Positions 11,335 to 22,205 of a DNA stretch of 64,000 nt are shown in pieces (the stretch's first letter is position 1; each line of letters opens with the position of its first letter). The position numbers were made by a program, and so were the translations under genes. The notes under the pieces are model-generated. The model had not been told where the DNA came from, ran no database searches, and saw nothing but the letters and a program-made list of their open reading frames with translations. Source of the DNA: Notamacropus eugenii (taxonomy: Eukaryota; Chordata; Mammalia; Diprotodontia; Macropodidae); the NCBI RefSeq assembly GCF_028372415.1, contig NC_092875.1, positions 189,811,522-189,875,521 of the forward strand. Direction: 5' to 3'.

Positions 11335-11560
11335 CATTCCCAGGCTGAAATAAATAACCAGCTCTACTCTCTCAAACTCCAACCTAGCATTATCAACTAT
11401 CTATGGGTTATTTCAAACTGGATGTTACCAAAGAAATCTCAAATTCAACATGTTCAAACAGGACTTCTTCTCATTCCCCCAAACTCTCCCCTCTTCCATG
11501 TGGAGTTCCAATATCCTTCTAATCACCTAGGTATTAAAGTTCCACATCATCCTGTTGGAT
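11335..11560 (+). pseudogene. L2 LINE reverse-transcriptase fragment
   Basis: Sense L2 blocks: aactggatgttaccaaagaa, atctcaaattcaacatgttc, then a ccccaaactctcccctcttcc block and aatcacctaggtattaaagt. These correspond to the L2 segment between the WM--N-LKLN and LGV motifs. It has many substitutions. Confidence 0.65.
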
Positions 11561-11577
11561 ATGTATAGTATATATTA

Positions 11578-11685
11578 CTTCCTCCAGAGTTTAAGTGACT
11601 TTCCCTGGGATCATGTAGCTAGTAAGCCTCAGAGTTTCAGAGGGAACTCATAACAACTTCTTCTTGAACCCAGTCCTTTTTCTTC
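11578..11685 (-). repeat. MIR-class SINE fragment
   Basis: Antisense CORE words: gtttaagtgactttccctgg, catgtagctagtaag and ttcttgaacccagtcc. Confidence 0.55.
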
Positions 11686-11689
11686 TCAC

Positions 11690-12284
11690 AAGATACTTCC
11701 TTTATATGAGTTTTCTGCAGTCTCCCCTCCCACTGCGTTATCCAGTTAAATGCTTATCCCATTACTTAGTTATCCTGAGAGTTGTTCTGTGATAAATTAA
11801 ATCACCTTGGCTTCAGGTCTCTGTTCATTCCTATGCAGGAAACGTACCTCTTGGCCACAGCTCCAGCCTGGCCTGGTCCTGATGATCAGAGTTTGCCTCA
11901 TGAAGAGTTAGGGAAAGAGTGGAAGAGTGCTCCATGGCCAGGATGCCCCCACCTCTAGGATTCCAAATAACCTCTGTTCACAAAAGCTTAGTCTCCCCAG
12001 TTTTGATGCATATGCATATTCATTTTCAGATAATCTTAAAAAGAGAAAGAATATGGCCCCTCTGCCATGCTTTTGGTTTCCATTTAGTTCCTATCTACAC
12101 AATCACAGTTTATATGGGTAAAAAAAAAATGATGAGAGTTTGACAAGCAATTTTTTCATGTAAAATTATAACATGGGGCACCTCTATCCCTCTGATTTTA
12201 TTCAACCCTCAGTGTAACTTTTCTCTAGGAACCAGAGAAGCTAGAAAAGTTCTCTAACATTAACTAAATGCCTAGAACCTTGAG
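11690..12284. other. unassigned DNA
   Basis: No recognised repeat, RNA or exon. An overlapping pair of short plus-strand open frames at 11919-12143 have no similarity that I recognise. Confidence 0.35.
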
Positions 12285-12480
12285 GTATTGTGACATAGTG
12301 GAAAATAGCACTAAGTTTGGACTCCGAAGACTAGAGTTCAAATCCTGGTTCTGTCATTCATTATTGGCATGATATTGAGCAAAAAAGCTTTGCCCTTGGA
12401 CCTCAGCCTTCTCATTCATATAATGAGATTAGAAGAAATGGTTTCTCAGGTCTCTTCTCCCTCTAAAGCCTAGATATTCC
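12285..12480 (+). repeat. MIR3/THER1-like SINE
   Basis: Sense order: ttgtgacatagtggaaa, gagttcaaatcctggttctg, a degraded CORE, then gatt-agaagaaatggtttctcagg and ctccctctaaagcctagata. The last two are the MIR3/THER1-type tail. Confidence 0.7.
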
Positions 12481-12873
12481 TCAGGAGAGAACTGCTAAAG
12501 AGTTAAATATAAAAACACTTAAGGAGTTTAGCAACATGGTAAAGGATTATAACTTAATTTGATGCTCCAAACTCCAAGCAAAAAGGCCACATGAGATGAG
12601 AGCTTTTTATTTTAATAATATTGCCCTCAAAATCAATTGAGTCAATTCAATGAAGAAGACATGATAAAACACACTTCTTTCCTTCCGGTGGAGAGGCAGG
12701 AGACCATGGGTGAGAATTGGTTTTGCTTAGCCATCATTTTTTTTTTTTTACTACAAGGAAAGATTGAGTTAAGCAGGGTGGAGTTTCTATTTTCTGAATA
12801 TGAAAATAATTGTGATATAAAAGTAATCAATATAATTTAAAAATAAAAAGACTATTGACTGTATCTCTGTGCT

Positions 12874-12878
<5 letters not shown>

Positions 12879-12919
<41 letters not shown>
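12879..12919. repeat. (TC)n microsatellite
   Basis: About 40 bp of uninterrupted TC units. Confidence 0.95.
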
Positions 12920-12923
<4 letters not shown>

Positions 12924-12924
12924 T

Positions 12925-13704
12925 GCAACTTTCTTGATGTTATTTTTTTCTTTCCTTATTTCTCCTTTGATTAGATTCAAAATGATAAGCATGTTCTGCT
13001 ACATTTGTTATACTCACTGGGAAAAAAAATTCCATTTTCTATAAAGACAGCCAAGTTGAATCTGTGTGGCCTTTGATTGATTATTTCTATGATTCTTAAT
13101 AGGGAAATATAGTCCTCCCCCACCCCCTTTGTAAAGGGTGCTATTGAATTTCAAGGCAATATATTATATCAAGGGACTGATTAACTAAATGCAAGCTTTA
13201 GTCTCAGTCAGGAAAAGACCAGTGATAGCAATATCCTATCTGGCTTCCCCCCTCCCCTTTTCTTCTGATTTGATCTAATTAATCCAGCCAGGCTCTGGCA
13301 TACCCTGAAAAAGCCATATGGGCTGTTGTGAAGTACAGCAAATATTAATGCGGTTGGATCCTATCAGATGCTTGGCAGTCAATTCAGCCATGCCCCGGCA
13401 TGTGGGAGACTCAGAGATGGGTAAAGACAAGCCATTTCCCCAAATTCCCCCCACCCCCCAGCATTTGCTCCGGAGGCTACCTCACCCTGGGTGTCCTCCC
13501 CCTCCTCCTCCATTTGTCCTGGAATGCTCCTGGGATCCTCCACACTGGGCTGAGAAAAAAAAAGTGTTCCTGAAACAGGCAAGGGACTAGTGTGGTGGAG
13601 GGGGAGGGGCTGTGCACTTGATATCATCACACTTGGACCTACCCCTCGCAAATTGTGAGGATAGAGCCAAGTGACTGAGCCTTTGTTTTCTCTCCTATAA
13701 AACC
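12925..13704. other. unique block, candidate regulatory DNA
   Basis: No repeat was recognised across about 780 bp, and the composition is less AT-biased than its surroundings. Motifs visible include an ATTAATCC homeodomain-like site near 13279. At 13386-13405 there is a palindrome CATGCC-CC-GGCATG with p53-family core spacing. The NFI-like pair TTGGC...GCCA lies at 13372-13390. Conservation is unknown, and this is a suggestion only. Two 90-codon frames on opposite strands overlap here and are not supported as genes. Confidence 0.35.
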
Positions 13705-13870
13705 GGGCTCCTTCTAGAGTTGGAAGGGATCTCTGAGGTCACTGAGATCAACCCCCTCTTTTTATAGGTGAGAAAACCAAGGTCTAACATCATACAAACA
13801 GCAAGTGCCATAGTCAGGATTTGAACTCAGGTGACTCCAGAGCCATTGACCATTCCACTGGTGGAATAAA
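13705..13870 (-). repeat. MIR3/THER1-like SINE
   Basis: Antisense order: gagttggaagggatctctga, gatcaaccccctctttttat, ggtgagaaaaccaaggtc, gtcaggatttgaactcaggt, then gactccagagcca-tgaccattcc. Confidence 0.75.
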
Positions 13871-13917
13871 AATAGCTATTCTCTATCTCATAGAGTTACG
13901 ATGAATAAAGTGTTTCT

Positions 13918-14195
13918 ACATCTAGATGGCACAGCAGGTAGAGCACTGAATCTGGAGTCAAAAAGACCTGAGTCAAAATCCAGCCCCTGGACGTTTGCTA
14001 ACTCCGTGACTCTGGACAAGTTCTCTTAACCTCCATTTGCCTTCATTTCCTCAGCTGTAAAATGAAGATAATAATGGTACCTACCTTCCAGGTTGCTGTG
14101 AGGATTAGATTTAATAATTGTAAAGCACTTAGCACGATACCTGGCACATATGAAGTGATATATGAATGTTATCTACAGATATGTATTATTATCAT
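13918..14195 (+). repeat. MIR SINE, nearly full length
   Basis: Sense order: tagatggcacagcaggtaga, gagcactgaatctggagtca, CORE words ctcagctgtaaaatgaagat, ctaccttccaggttgctgtg, then an L2-like tail taaagcacttagcacgat and cctggcacatatgaagtg. Confidence 0.9.
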
Positions 14196-14387
14196 GATGA
14201 CAAATAGCATCAATTTCAGAATTTCTCAAACTTTTTTATGCTTATAATGAGGTATTCTTTGTCATGAGGAATGAACACCGAACAGTTAAGTTGGCACCAA
14301 AAAAGTAGTTCATTCTCTAGACCCAAAAACTGGGCCTTGCCATCCCCTCCCCTTGTTCTTCCCCTTTTCCACCATCTCACAATCTTT

Positions 14388-14697
14388 GGGCAGCTAGGTG
14401 GTACAGTGGATAGAGCACCAGTGCAGGAGTCAAGAGGACCTGCGTTCAAATCTCACCTCAGACACTTGACACTCACTAGCTGTGTGATCTTGGGCAAGTC
14501 ACTTAAACCCAACTGCCTCATCCTGGGTCATCTCCAGTCATCCTGATGAATATCTGGTCACTGGATTCAGATGGCTCTGAAGGAGAAGTGAGGCTGGTGA
14601 TCTACACATCCCTTCCTCACTCAAATCAAAGTCAAGTGCAAGTCATGTCATCATTTCTCTGATGGCATGATCTTCGGCGACAAAGGACAAACACACA
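14388..14697 (+). mobile_element. RTE-tailed tRNA-derived SINE, intact, with perfect target duplication
   Basis: Full-length element. The tRNA-like head is gggcagctaggtggtacagt with a GTTCAAATC B-box-like word. The CORE has gcaagtcacttaaaccc, the middle module is catctccagtcatcctgatg, and the tail is cctcactcaaatcaaagtc to caaaggacaaacacac. It is bounded by identical 15-bp duplications at 14373-14387 and 14698-14712 (catctcacaatcttt), so the boundaries are exact and the insertion is relatively recent. The head is a decayed pol III promoter, not a tRNA gene. Confidence 0.9.
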
Positions 14698-14744
14698 CAT
14701 CTCACAATCTTTGTTTCCTCAGGACTCACAACAGAAAAGGCGGT

Positions 14745-15075
14745 ATTGCGCTTATACTTTTAATTTCTTTCTTGTTTTGCTCCCTCTCTGATTTGGGTAT
14801 CAAGATCATATTGTTACATACAAGGTACTCAGCATAGTATCTTCTTTTTCAGTTCTTGAGAATGGTTTTTATGACATTGGCATTAATTGCTCCTTAAATG
14901 TTTGGGTATGTTCACTTGTAAATCCACTGGATCTTTTCTTGGTGGTCCATTTATAGCTAGCACAATTTCTCTTTCTGAGATTGGGTTGTCTGAGATTTTT
15001 CCTTTTCATCTTGTTAATTTGGTTATTGTATATATTTTCAAGTAATCCTCTATTTCCTTTATGTCCCTGTTTGTG
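14745..15075 (-). pseudogene. LINE-1 ORF2 fragment, antisense
   Basis: On the minus strand, from about 15060 down, a frame reads KYINQITKMKRKNLRQPN, EIVLAINGPPRKDPVDLQVN and IPKHLRSN. This is the L1 RT region around the NG-K--G-D block, although the aromatic and glycine positions are altered (NGPPRKDPVDL). It contains stops and is truncated at both ends. Confidence 0.65.
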
Positions 15076-15084
15076 CTAAACAAC

Positions 15085-15360
15085 AACAACAAACTACATG
15101 TCAGGCATTGTGCTAAGTATTGGATAGGAAATAGTGAAGACAGGGTGAAAGAGATACATGGGAACAGAATCTGAAGCCTGAATTGTGCTTGCACTCTAGC
15201 TTGGAGGAAAATAGAAACCAGGGAAAGTTTTTGAGTAGGGGAATGGAATACGCAAAGTGATAATTTCTAAAGATTAATCTGACATTGGTCCTCAGGAATG
15301 AATGAGAAAGGGGAAGAAATATGGACACCTATGGGAGTCCATTCTTGGTGAAATACATCT
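15085..15360 (-). repeat. L2 LINE fragment, antisense
   Basis: Shows catgtcaggcattgtgctaa and attggataggaaatag. After a gap it has tttttgagtaggggaatgga and ctaaagattaatctgacatt, matching the order of the antisense L2 at 3230-4680. It is considerably decayed. Confidence 0.5.
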
Positions 15361-15444
15361 TTATAATCCTCTGCAAATCAATGTCAGATTTCACCGTCTC
15401 CACTATTCCCTATCCAACACTTAGCACAATGTCTTACGTATAGT

Positions 15445-15702
15445 TTGTTGTTGTTCGGTCATTGTTTAGTCATGTCTGATTCTTTATGACCCTGTTTGGT
15501 GTTTTCTTGGCAGAAATACTGGAGTGGTTTGCCATTTCCTTCTCCATTTCATTTTATATATGAGGAAACTGAGGCAAACAGGGTTAAGTGACTTACCTAG
15601 GGTCACACAGCTAAGTAAGTTTCTAAGGCCAGGTTTGAGCTCAGGAAGATGAGTCTTCCTGCATCCAGGCCTGGCACTCTACCCATTGGGTCACCTGGCT
15701 GC
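15445..15702 (-). repeat. tRNA-derived SINE, GGAGAAGGAAATGGC-tail type
   Basis: Antisense copy beginning with the TTGTTGTTG end, then cagtcatgtc-type words, ttttcttggcagaaatactg, gagtggtttgccatttcctt, the CORE and a head remnant ggtcacctggctgccc. This tail is shared by eleven SINEs in the window. A possible short duplication, TAGTTT, flanks it. Confidence 0.85.
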
Positions 15703-15704
15703 CC

Positions 15705-16065
15705 TTGTAGTTTGGACTATAAACCACATAGATTGGTCGACTTTCTCCTAAATGTGACTGATGTTTTTTCTGTCTCCTTACCTCTGATCATACCATTCCA
15801 CTCCCCTGGTAGAGTCATTGTGCTTCAAGGCCCATCTCATTCATGATGCTTTCTTCAACCACCTATACTCTCAATGAACTTTCCCACTTCAGGACAGTAG
15901 TACTTGTCTTCATCATTCATTCACCTCTTGGCATGGTTAACCTGAAATTTCTGTCTTTTATGTTTTTGTCCTGTGCCTCCAATTAAAGGATAAATACTCT
16001 GAGAATCTAATTTTCTTTTCTGTCATCACATCCAGCAAGTATTTCAATAAATGTTGGCTGCTGTT
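15705..16065 (+). repeat. L2 LINE 3' region
   Basis: Sense words: tcattgtgcttcaaggccc, catctcattcatgatgct, then gtttttgtcctgtgcctcc, aaggataaatactctgag and tatttcaataaatgttggct. The order matches the L2 ORF end and 3'UTR. Confidence 0.65.
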
Positions 16066-16309
16066 ATTTCTGATTTTCTCAAAGCCTCTGAGCATCTTTC
16101 TCCACAACTCTATAAGTTGTATCTCTTGTGGAATTCTGGCATTAGTCTTAATGGCTAAACTTTAATAGTGTGATCTTTTTTCTCCCTCTTAGGACTTTTA
16201 GGGTGCTCTATTTAATCACAGAGTCCTGTGATAATTCTGGAAGAAATGTTGAGGAAGTCCCAAGTTATCTCTCTCTCAGAGAAGTTAACTATCTCTGTCC
16301 CTTATCACT

Positions 16310-16450
16310 GCCTCTCTGTCTCTTTCTGTTTCTTTTTCTGTCTCTCTCTCTCCCTTCCTCCCTTTCCCTCTCTATTCCTTTCCCTCTCCCTCTCTCTCCT
16401 TCTCCTTCTCTCTCTCTGTCTCTCTCTGTCTGTCCTTCTCCCCCCACTCC
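16310..16450. repeat. TC-rich compound microsatellite
   Basis: CTCT, CTGT, TTTCTG and CCCTCTC units in an interrupted pyrimidine-rich tract. The Ser/Leu and Glu/Arg frames covering it are translations of the repeat. Confidence 0.9.
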
Positions 16451-16689
16451 CAGTTGAGTAGTTGGTTTAATGTAAATGTAAGTGCCCTGGTGAAGGCTCA
16501 AGAGCCTAGGTATCTTCTCCCATAATAAGGTAACCTTTGAGATCTTGAGAGAATTTGACAGTAACCAGGTGGTCATGGCTCTTGGGAATCTAGACCTGCC
16601 AGAATGAGAGCAATTTGGAGAGACTGAACTTACACAGAGTTTAAGTAGGTATCCACATGTACAACAATGAAGATCTGAGGTGTTATAAT

Positions 16690-17225
16690 GTGGTTAGCCA
16701 ACCAATATGTTTTATAACCTGTATAGCATATACCTTGTATTTACTTATCTTTGAGGATGTTATATCCTCCTAGTAGAATGGGTGTATGTTTGTCCTTTGT
16801 TGCCAAAGAAGACCATGCCATCAGAGAAATGATGACATGACTTGCACTTGACTTTGTTTTGAGTGAGGGAGGGTTGTGCAGGTCACCAGCCTCACTTCTC
16901 CTCCAGAGCCATCTGAATCCAGTGACCAGATATTCATCAGGATGACTGGAAATGACCCAGGATAAGGCAACTGGGGGTAAGTGACTTGCCCAAGGTCACA
17001 CAGCTAGTGAGTGTCAAGTATCTGAGGTGAGATCTGAACTCAGATCCTCCTGACTCCTGCACTGGTGTTCTATCCACCGCACCACCCAGCTTCCCTTCCT
17101 AGTAGAATGTAAGCTATTTGAAGTCAGGGATTTGCTCATTTTTTTAAATTTTTGTCCCCTGTGCCCCATTCAATGCTTGAGACGTAGTAGTCACTTAATA
17201 AATTATTTTTGATTGATTTATTGAT
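16690..17225 (+). repeat. L2 LINE 3' end split by a SINE
   Basis: The left part is 16690-16780 (taccttgtatttacttat, cctcctagtagaatg). The right part is 17110-17225 (taagctatttgaagtcaggg, ttgtcccctgtgcccc, cttaataaattatttttgat). The pieces join exactly once the SINE at 16781-17096 and one target duplication are removed. Confidence 0.8.
16781..17096 (-). mobile_element. RTE-tailed SINE nested in L2, perfect target duplication
   Basis: Antisense full-length copy of the same family as 14388-14697. It starts with tttgtcctttgttgccaaag, has gagggagggttgtgcagg and gccatctgaatccagtgacc in the tail, then the CORE and the head ending ccacccagcttccc. Flanks are identical 13-bp duplications, 16768-16780 and 17097-17109 (tcctagtagaatg). 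Confidence 0.9.
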
Positions 17226-17764
17226 CTGGGGTGAACCAGAATTCATGAAGATCAATGCTTTTCCTGGGCTTTGTTGTTATGTTGCTAGAAAAGATTGCTG
17301 ACTGATTCTGCTCTCACTAGACCTTCATGAAACAGAATATAGGCTCAAGAAGAGCTAATCCTTTCAAGGAGAAATCCTGCCATGTTGCTTTGGCATCCCT
17401 CTCTGTCCACTGATTTGCATCACTTCCATTTCAGGCTTCTCTTGTTCCTCTACTAGATCAAAGCCAACTCTGTACAGTGGGGCTGTCTGTGTGGGGAAGG
17501 GTCAGATAGCACAAGAGTGGTGATGTAGTTAAATCTGTTAAGATTTTGTAATTTAGTCTCCTCTTGGAATGGGGAGTATAATTATTGTCCAGTGAGATGA
17601 GAATTCACATTTCTTTAGATCCTAAAATGAAAAGAAGCCTAGAGGTTATGGCCCACCAAATATTAGTTTCCTTACTTAACTAGAAGCAGTTCTAGAGACA
17701 CTATGTCATGTGTATCAATGCATGAAGCTAAAGACTTAAAACTATGCTAATCCTAGAATTCTTG
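17226..17764. other. unique DNA
   Basis: No repeat or coding signal recognised in about 540 bp. Confidence 0.35.
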
Positions 17765-18305
17765 GGTTCAATGCTACTACGTGTGAGATTCTAGGACTAC
17801 AAAGATAAAAAAAAAATTGCACAATCCCTGACACTGAGGATATTACATTCTATTGGGAATGGCAATATGTAACTATATAAGTATGTGCATATATTATATA
17901 TATAATATATGGGGAAATCAGGAGAGGCATAGTATCCGAGGTAGTACTTAAGCTGTGTCTTGAAAAAAAGGAAAGGTTCTATGAAGTGAAGATGAGGAGA
18001 GAGTTTGTCTCAGGCATAGGATACAACCAGTGCAAAGGTCAAGCAAGAGAAAGAGATAGAAGACCAGCTTGGCAAGACCATAATATAAGGAGGAGAGTAA
18101 TGTACAATTATCCTAGAGACAAGAGGAAACAACTGGAAATTATTGAGTAGGAGAGTGACATGGTCAAACTTGGCTTAGGAATATCACTTTTGTAGCTATG
18201 TGAAGGATGAATTGGAATGGGGAGAGACTTGAGGTAAAGAGAAGAATTTGGAGGTTGTCCCAATAGTCCAGATGAGAGGTGATGAGTACCTTAACTGAGG
18301 TTTCA
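17765..18305 (-). pseudogene. L2 LINE, antisense decayed body
   Basis: Antisense L2 words in order: ttctattgggaatggcaat, cttaagctgtgtcttgaa, ggatacaaccagtgcaaagg, ggaaacaactggaaattatt, gagtgacatggtcaaactt and cccaatagtccagatgagag. A TA-rich expansion sits at 17888-17912. Confidence 0.7.
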
Positions 18306-18309
18306 ACTA

Positions 18310-19120
18310 GTTTAAATGTTATGGAAAACATGTTCATTTCTCTCTTTTGTTTACTATTACTGTTGAAGATAGTTAATTGCGAACTTTTTTCTTATAATGT
18401 TCTTGGGAACCTCTATCAACATGACAAATTTCATTACAATCCATTCCAAATTACTAAAGATGAACATCTAAAACATTTGTTATAAAGATTTATATAACAC
18501 TTGTTACAGAAATGAAATCTCTAACTAATCTTTAGGACCTCTGAAGTCTCTCATTTAGACCTATTTGTAAAGCCAAAGTACCATTAAGAATGAAAAACAC
18601 CAAGGAATTGTATTTGTCTAAACTGCTAAATTGTATTTGTCTACCCTTGTCTGCACATGTTAATTGGCATCTGGAAGAAATGCTAGAATAGCCATCAAGG
18701 GCAGCCCATCCATCTTGACTGTTGGGTTACATTTTCCAAACCACTTTCTAAGCAATTTGAACCCTTGGCAGCTTCATTGTCTTAGTAGGGACCCCCTCCC
18801 CAGAGAGATTAATGAGCAGAGGAATGTTTTGAGTTCTCATTTCTTCTTCTTGTGTGTAAATTTGCCTTAGCTTCTCTCACCCCTCAATTGGTAACGCCTG
18901 AGCTGTGAGAGTAACAGCCTATCTTTATCTAAATGACAGGGACTTGTATTCACAGTTTGAGGCCTCTCAGCTCCTAAAGGTCCCCAGCACACTTTCCTAG
19001 TTTGGTCAGGTGTCCTATTTATACAAATGACCTTCCCCACTCCTGGAATCTGAGCAGCTGCTCGGTATACATAACAGAATGGAAAATACCGTGCCATAAG
19101 CTTCAGAAGGGCAAAGAAGA
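18310..19120. other. unique DNA
   Basis: No recognised repeat. The minus strand holds the longest non-repetitive open frame of the window (18867-19307, 146 codons). It has no recognisable domain, a composition that follows local base content, and no splice or promoter support. Confidence 0.35.
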
Positions 19121-19185
19121 TGAGCGGTATATATCTGAGGTCTCTTCCAGCTCTAGAATTCCATGGGTCTCTGATCTTATATGCT
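19120..19185 (+). repeat. MIR3/THER1-like tail fragment
   Basis: Contains tgaggtctcttccagctcta-gaattccatg, the diagnostic tail of the MIR3/THER1 type. Confidence 0.55.
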
Positions 19186-19301
19186 AAAAACAACACAAGG
19201 AGTAGGGGGGAGGGAAGAGGACAGCACATAGCAGGGCAAGGAAAGGTTAGGCAGCAAATGTAATTTGAATCAGGCAAGGGCATGAATTCCCTAGCATTCC
19301 C

Positions 19302-19325
19302 ATGCAAATGAAATCCCCTATAAAT
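19302..19325 (+). promoter_or_regulatory. octamer and TATA-like pair
   Basis: A perfect octamer ATGCAAAT (19302-19309) is followed 9 bp later by TATAAAT (19319-19325). Octamers close upstream of a TATA box are known from some histone and immunoglobulin promoters. No transcript or open frame downstream supports one here: a MIR3/THER1 repeat starts at 19395. It is reported as a motif only. Confidence 0.25.
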
Positions 19326-19394
19326 GCAAGGCCTAAAAGAAATTCAGCTAAGTCAAAACAGAAGTGGGTTACTGATACTTAATGAACATTGAAA

Positions 19395-19570
19395 ATATTA
19401 TTGTAGAAAGAGAATACTGGCTTTGGAGCAGGCCTGGGTGTGAGGACCATCTCTGCCACTTAGTATCTGTGTAATCTTGGGCAAGACATTTAACTACTTT
19501 GTGCCTCAATTTCCTTATCTGAAAAATGAGGAGGCTGGGCTAAATGAATTTCTGAAGTTCCCTTCATTTG
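19395..19570 (+). repeat. MIR3/THER1-like SINE
   Basis: Sense words: tggctttggagcaggcctgg, tgccacttagtatctgtgta, cttgggcaagacatttaac, aatttccttatctgaaaaat and gctgggctaaatgaattt-ctgaag. Confidence 0.75.
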
Positions 19571-19855
19571 TTATAACCATTTATATAACACTAATTATGT
19601 TAGTCTATGGAACTATGATTTGACCTTGCTCAATCATTAATGCAGTATTTATTAAGATTATTGATATTCAATATCAAAAGAAAGATCATTGTTGTGATAA
19701 TATCAAAAGTGGGGAAAGATTTAGGAAAATGTTTGGAGAATGATAAAACTATATTAAGTGTTCTGACAAAAACTGCCCTGAGATTGCAACTAAGAGTCAC
19801 CATGTACTCATTTGGATGGCAAGGCTTGTTCAAAACTTAAATTATCATCATGATA

Positions 19856-19942
19856 CAAGATATAGATAGATATGTATAGATAGGTAGATATAATATATAT
19901 ATAATATGTATATATGTATATATATATAAATATATATTTTTA
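19856..19942. repeat. GATA/TATG/TA microsatellite
   Basis: Tandem gata and tagg units pass into (TA)n and TATG units. Confidence 0.9.
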
Positions 19943-20104
19943 GACAGCTAGATAGGAAGTGCCCATCGTATATATGGAAATGTTTTGGATATTGTGGAGG
20001 AGACACAGTCCCAAACCTTATGTCTTACCTCTAAGTCTCCAAATTTTTGTTGCCAACTTTTCAGTAGTGCAACAATAACACGAATTTTTTGCATAGCCCA
20101 GGTG

Positions 20105-20275
20105 AGCTTGGTGCTATATAGTATAGGGAAAGCTCATTGACTATGGAGTCAGAGAAATATGAAGTTCAAAGCCTGCCTCTAATACTTACCTGGGCGACAT
20201 GGGGTGTCTTAGCCTCCTTCAGTCTCACTTTCCTCATCTATCAAATGAAGGAGTTTTAGTAGAGGGCTTCTGAAG
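20105..20275 (+). repeat. MIR3/THER1-like SINE
   Basis: Sense words: gggaaagctcattgactatg, gagtcagagaaatatgaag, cttacctgggcgacatgg, ctttcctcatctatcaaatg and gagggcttctg. Confidence 0.65.
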
Positions 20276-20434
20276 GAACACAATTGAAATAGAAAGATGC
20301 ACACAGAGTACAAATAAGAGGATGAAGCAAAGTTACAGGATGAAATAGTAAAACTATACCAGTGGGGGAACCTCAACTTTCCCCTCCTAAAATGGGGAAA
20401 TTCTAACTTCAACTGTTTAGATCTAATTTTATTT

Positions 20435-22205
20435 TTAACTGTTCATGGAGAGGCCAAACCAATTTAATAAAAATGATAACTCTACCTAAATTAATTTGCT
20501 TATTTGGTGCCATACCAACAAAGCTACCAAAAATTATTTTGTAAAACTAGAAAAGAAACAATATAAAAATTCATCTGGAAAAAGAAAAGGTTAAGAACAC
20601 CAAAAGAATCAATGAGAACTGAAGGAAGCTAGTCTCATAATACCAGATTTCAAACTGTATTACAAAGTGGTAATCATCAGAAAAATGTGGTACTGGTTAA
20701 GAAATAGAGAGGTGTGAATCAGTGGAATAGATTAAGTACACAATACACAGTAGTAAATCATCATAATTATCTAGTGTTTGATAAGTGTTTCAATCTCTGG
20801 ATCCTAGCTTTGAGGACAAGAATTTACTATTTGACAAAAATTGCTGGGAAAACTGGACAGTTTGGCAGAAACTAGGTATAGACTAACATCTCATACCATA
20901 TACCAAAATAAGGTCAAAATGGGTACATGATTTAGCCATGAAGAGTGATTCCATAAACAAATTAGGAGAGCATGGAAAATTGTACCAATAAGACCTATGG
21001 ATAAGGGAAAACTTTATGAAAATACAAGAGATACGAGCATCATGGGATATGAAATTGATAATTTTGATTATATTAAATTTAAAAAGTTTTACACAAACAA
21101 AACCAATGTTGTCAAGATTAAAAGGAAAGCAGCAAATTGGAAACAACAAATTTGCAGAAAGTGTTTCTGTTAAAGGCCTCATTTCTCAAATGTATAGAGA
21201 ATTGTATCGAATTTATAAGAATATGAATTATTCCCCAATTGATAAATGGGCAAACAATATGCAGAGAGTTTTCAGAAGAAGAAATCAAAACTACCTATAG
21301 TCATATGAAAAATGCTCAAAATTGCTATTGATTAGAGAAATTAAAACAACTCTGAGGTACCACTTTACCACTATCAGGTTTCAAACAGGAGAGAAAAGGA
21401 AAATGGCAAATGTTTGAGGAGATGCGGAAAAATTGGGACACTAATGCACTGTTGGTGGAGTTGTGAACTGATCCAGTCATTCTGGAGAGCAGTTTGGAAC
21501 TATCCTCAAAGGGTAATAAATCTATGCATACCCTTTGACCCAGAAATGTCACTACTAGGTTCATATCCCAAAGAGATCAAAGAAAAAGGACTTATATATA
21601 CAAAAATATTTATAGCAGTTCTTTTTGTGGTAGCAAAGAATGGAAAACTAAAGGAATGTCCATCAATTTGGTAATAGCTGAACAAATTGTGGTGTATAGT
21701 TTTGAGGGAATATTCTTATATATAAGAAATGATAAGACATGATGGCCTCAGAAAAACCTGGGAAAACTTATATGAACAAAGTGAAGGGAGCAGAACCAGG
21801 AGAATAGTGTACACAGTAATAGCAATGTTGTATGATGATCAATTGTGAATGACTTAGGTATTCTCAACAATATGATGATCCGAGACAATTTTGAAGGACT
21901 CATGATCAAAAGTGCTATGCACCTCCAGAGAGAGAATTCATGGAATCTCTGAATTAATTGAAGCATACATTTTTAAATTTTTTTCTTGTGTTTTTTAATC
22001 TGTGTTTTCCTTCACAACATGGCTAATATGGAAATATGTTTTGCCTGACTACACATGTATATCTATATCAAATACATTTGTGTACATCTATATCAAATTA
22101 TCAGCCTTCTCAATAAGTGGGGAGAGGAAGGAGGGAGGGAAAGTATTTGGAACTCAAAACTGTTAAAAGTTACATGTAACTGAGAAATTGATTATGATAA
22201 AAGAT
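20435..22205 (+). pseudogene. LINE-1 3' half (ORF2 C-terminal part and 3' end)
   Basis: Starts inside the RT-to-C-terminal region: caaagctaccaaaaattatt, ccagatttcaaactgtatta, then gtggtactggttaagaaata. It continues through the cysteine-containing C-terminal block near 21435-21560 (HCWWSCELIQSFWRAVWNY, then CIPFDPEMSLLG) and a 3'UTR with ggggagaggaaggagggagg. Several frames are needed to follow it, so ORF2 is dead. It is 5'-truncated at about 20435, as is usual for L1. Confidence 0.9.

Noticed and set aside
14388..14480. Possible tRNA gene in the SINE head
   Set aside because: Only degenerate A/B-box words are present; there is no cloverleaf. It is the tRNA-derived SINE promoter.
18867..19307. 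146-codon minus-strand open frame in unique DNA
   Set aside because: It shows no recognised domain and crosses a MIR3/THER1 tail and the octamer region. There are no splice or promoter signals on that strand.
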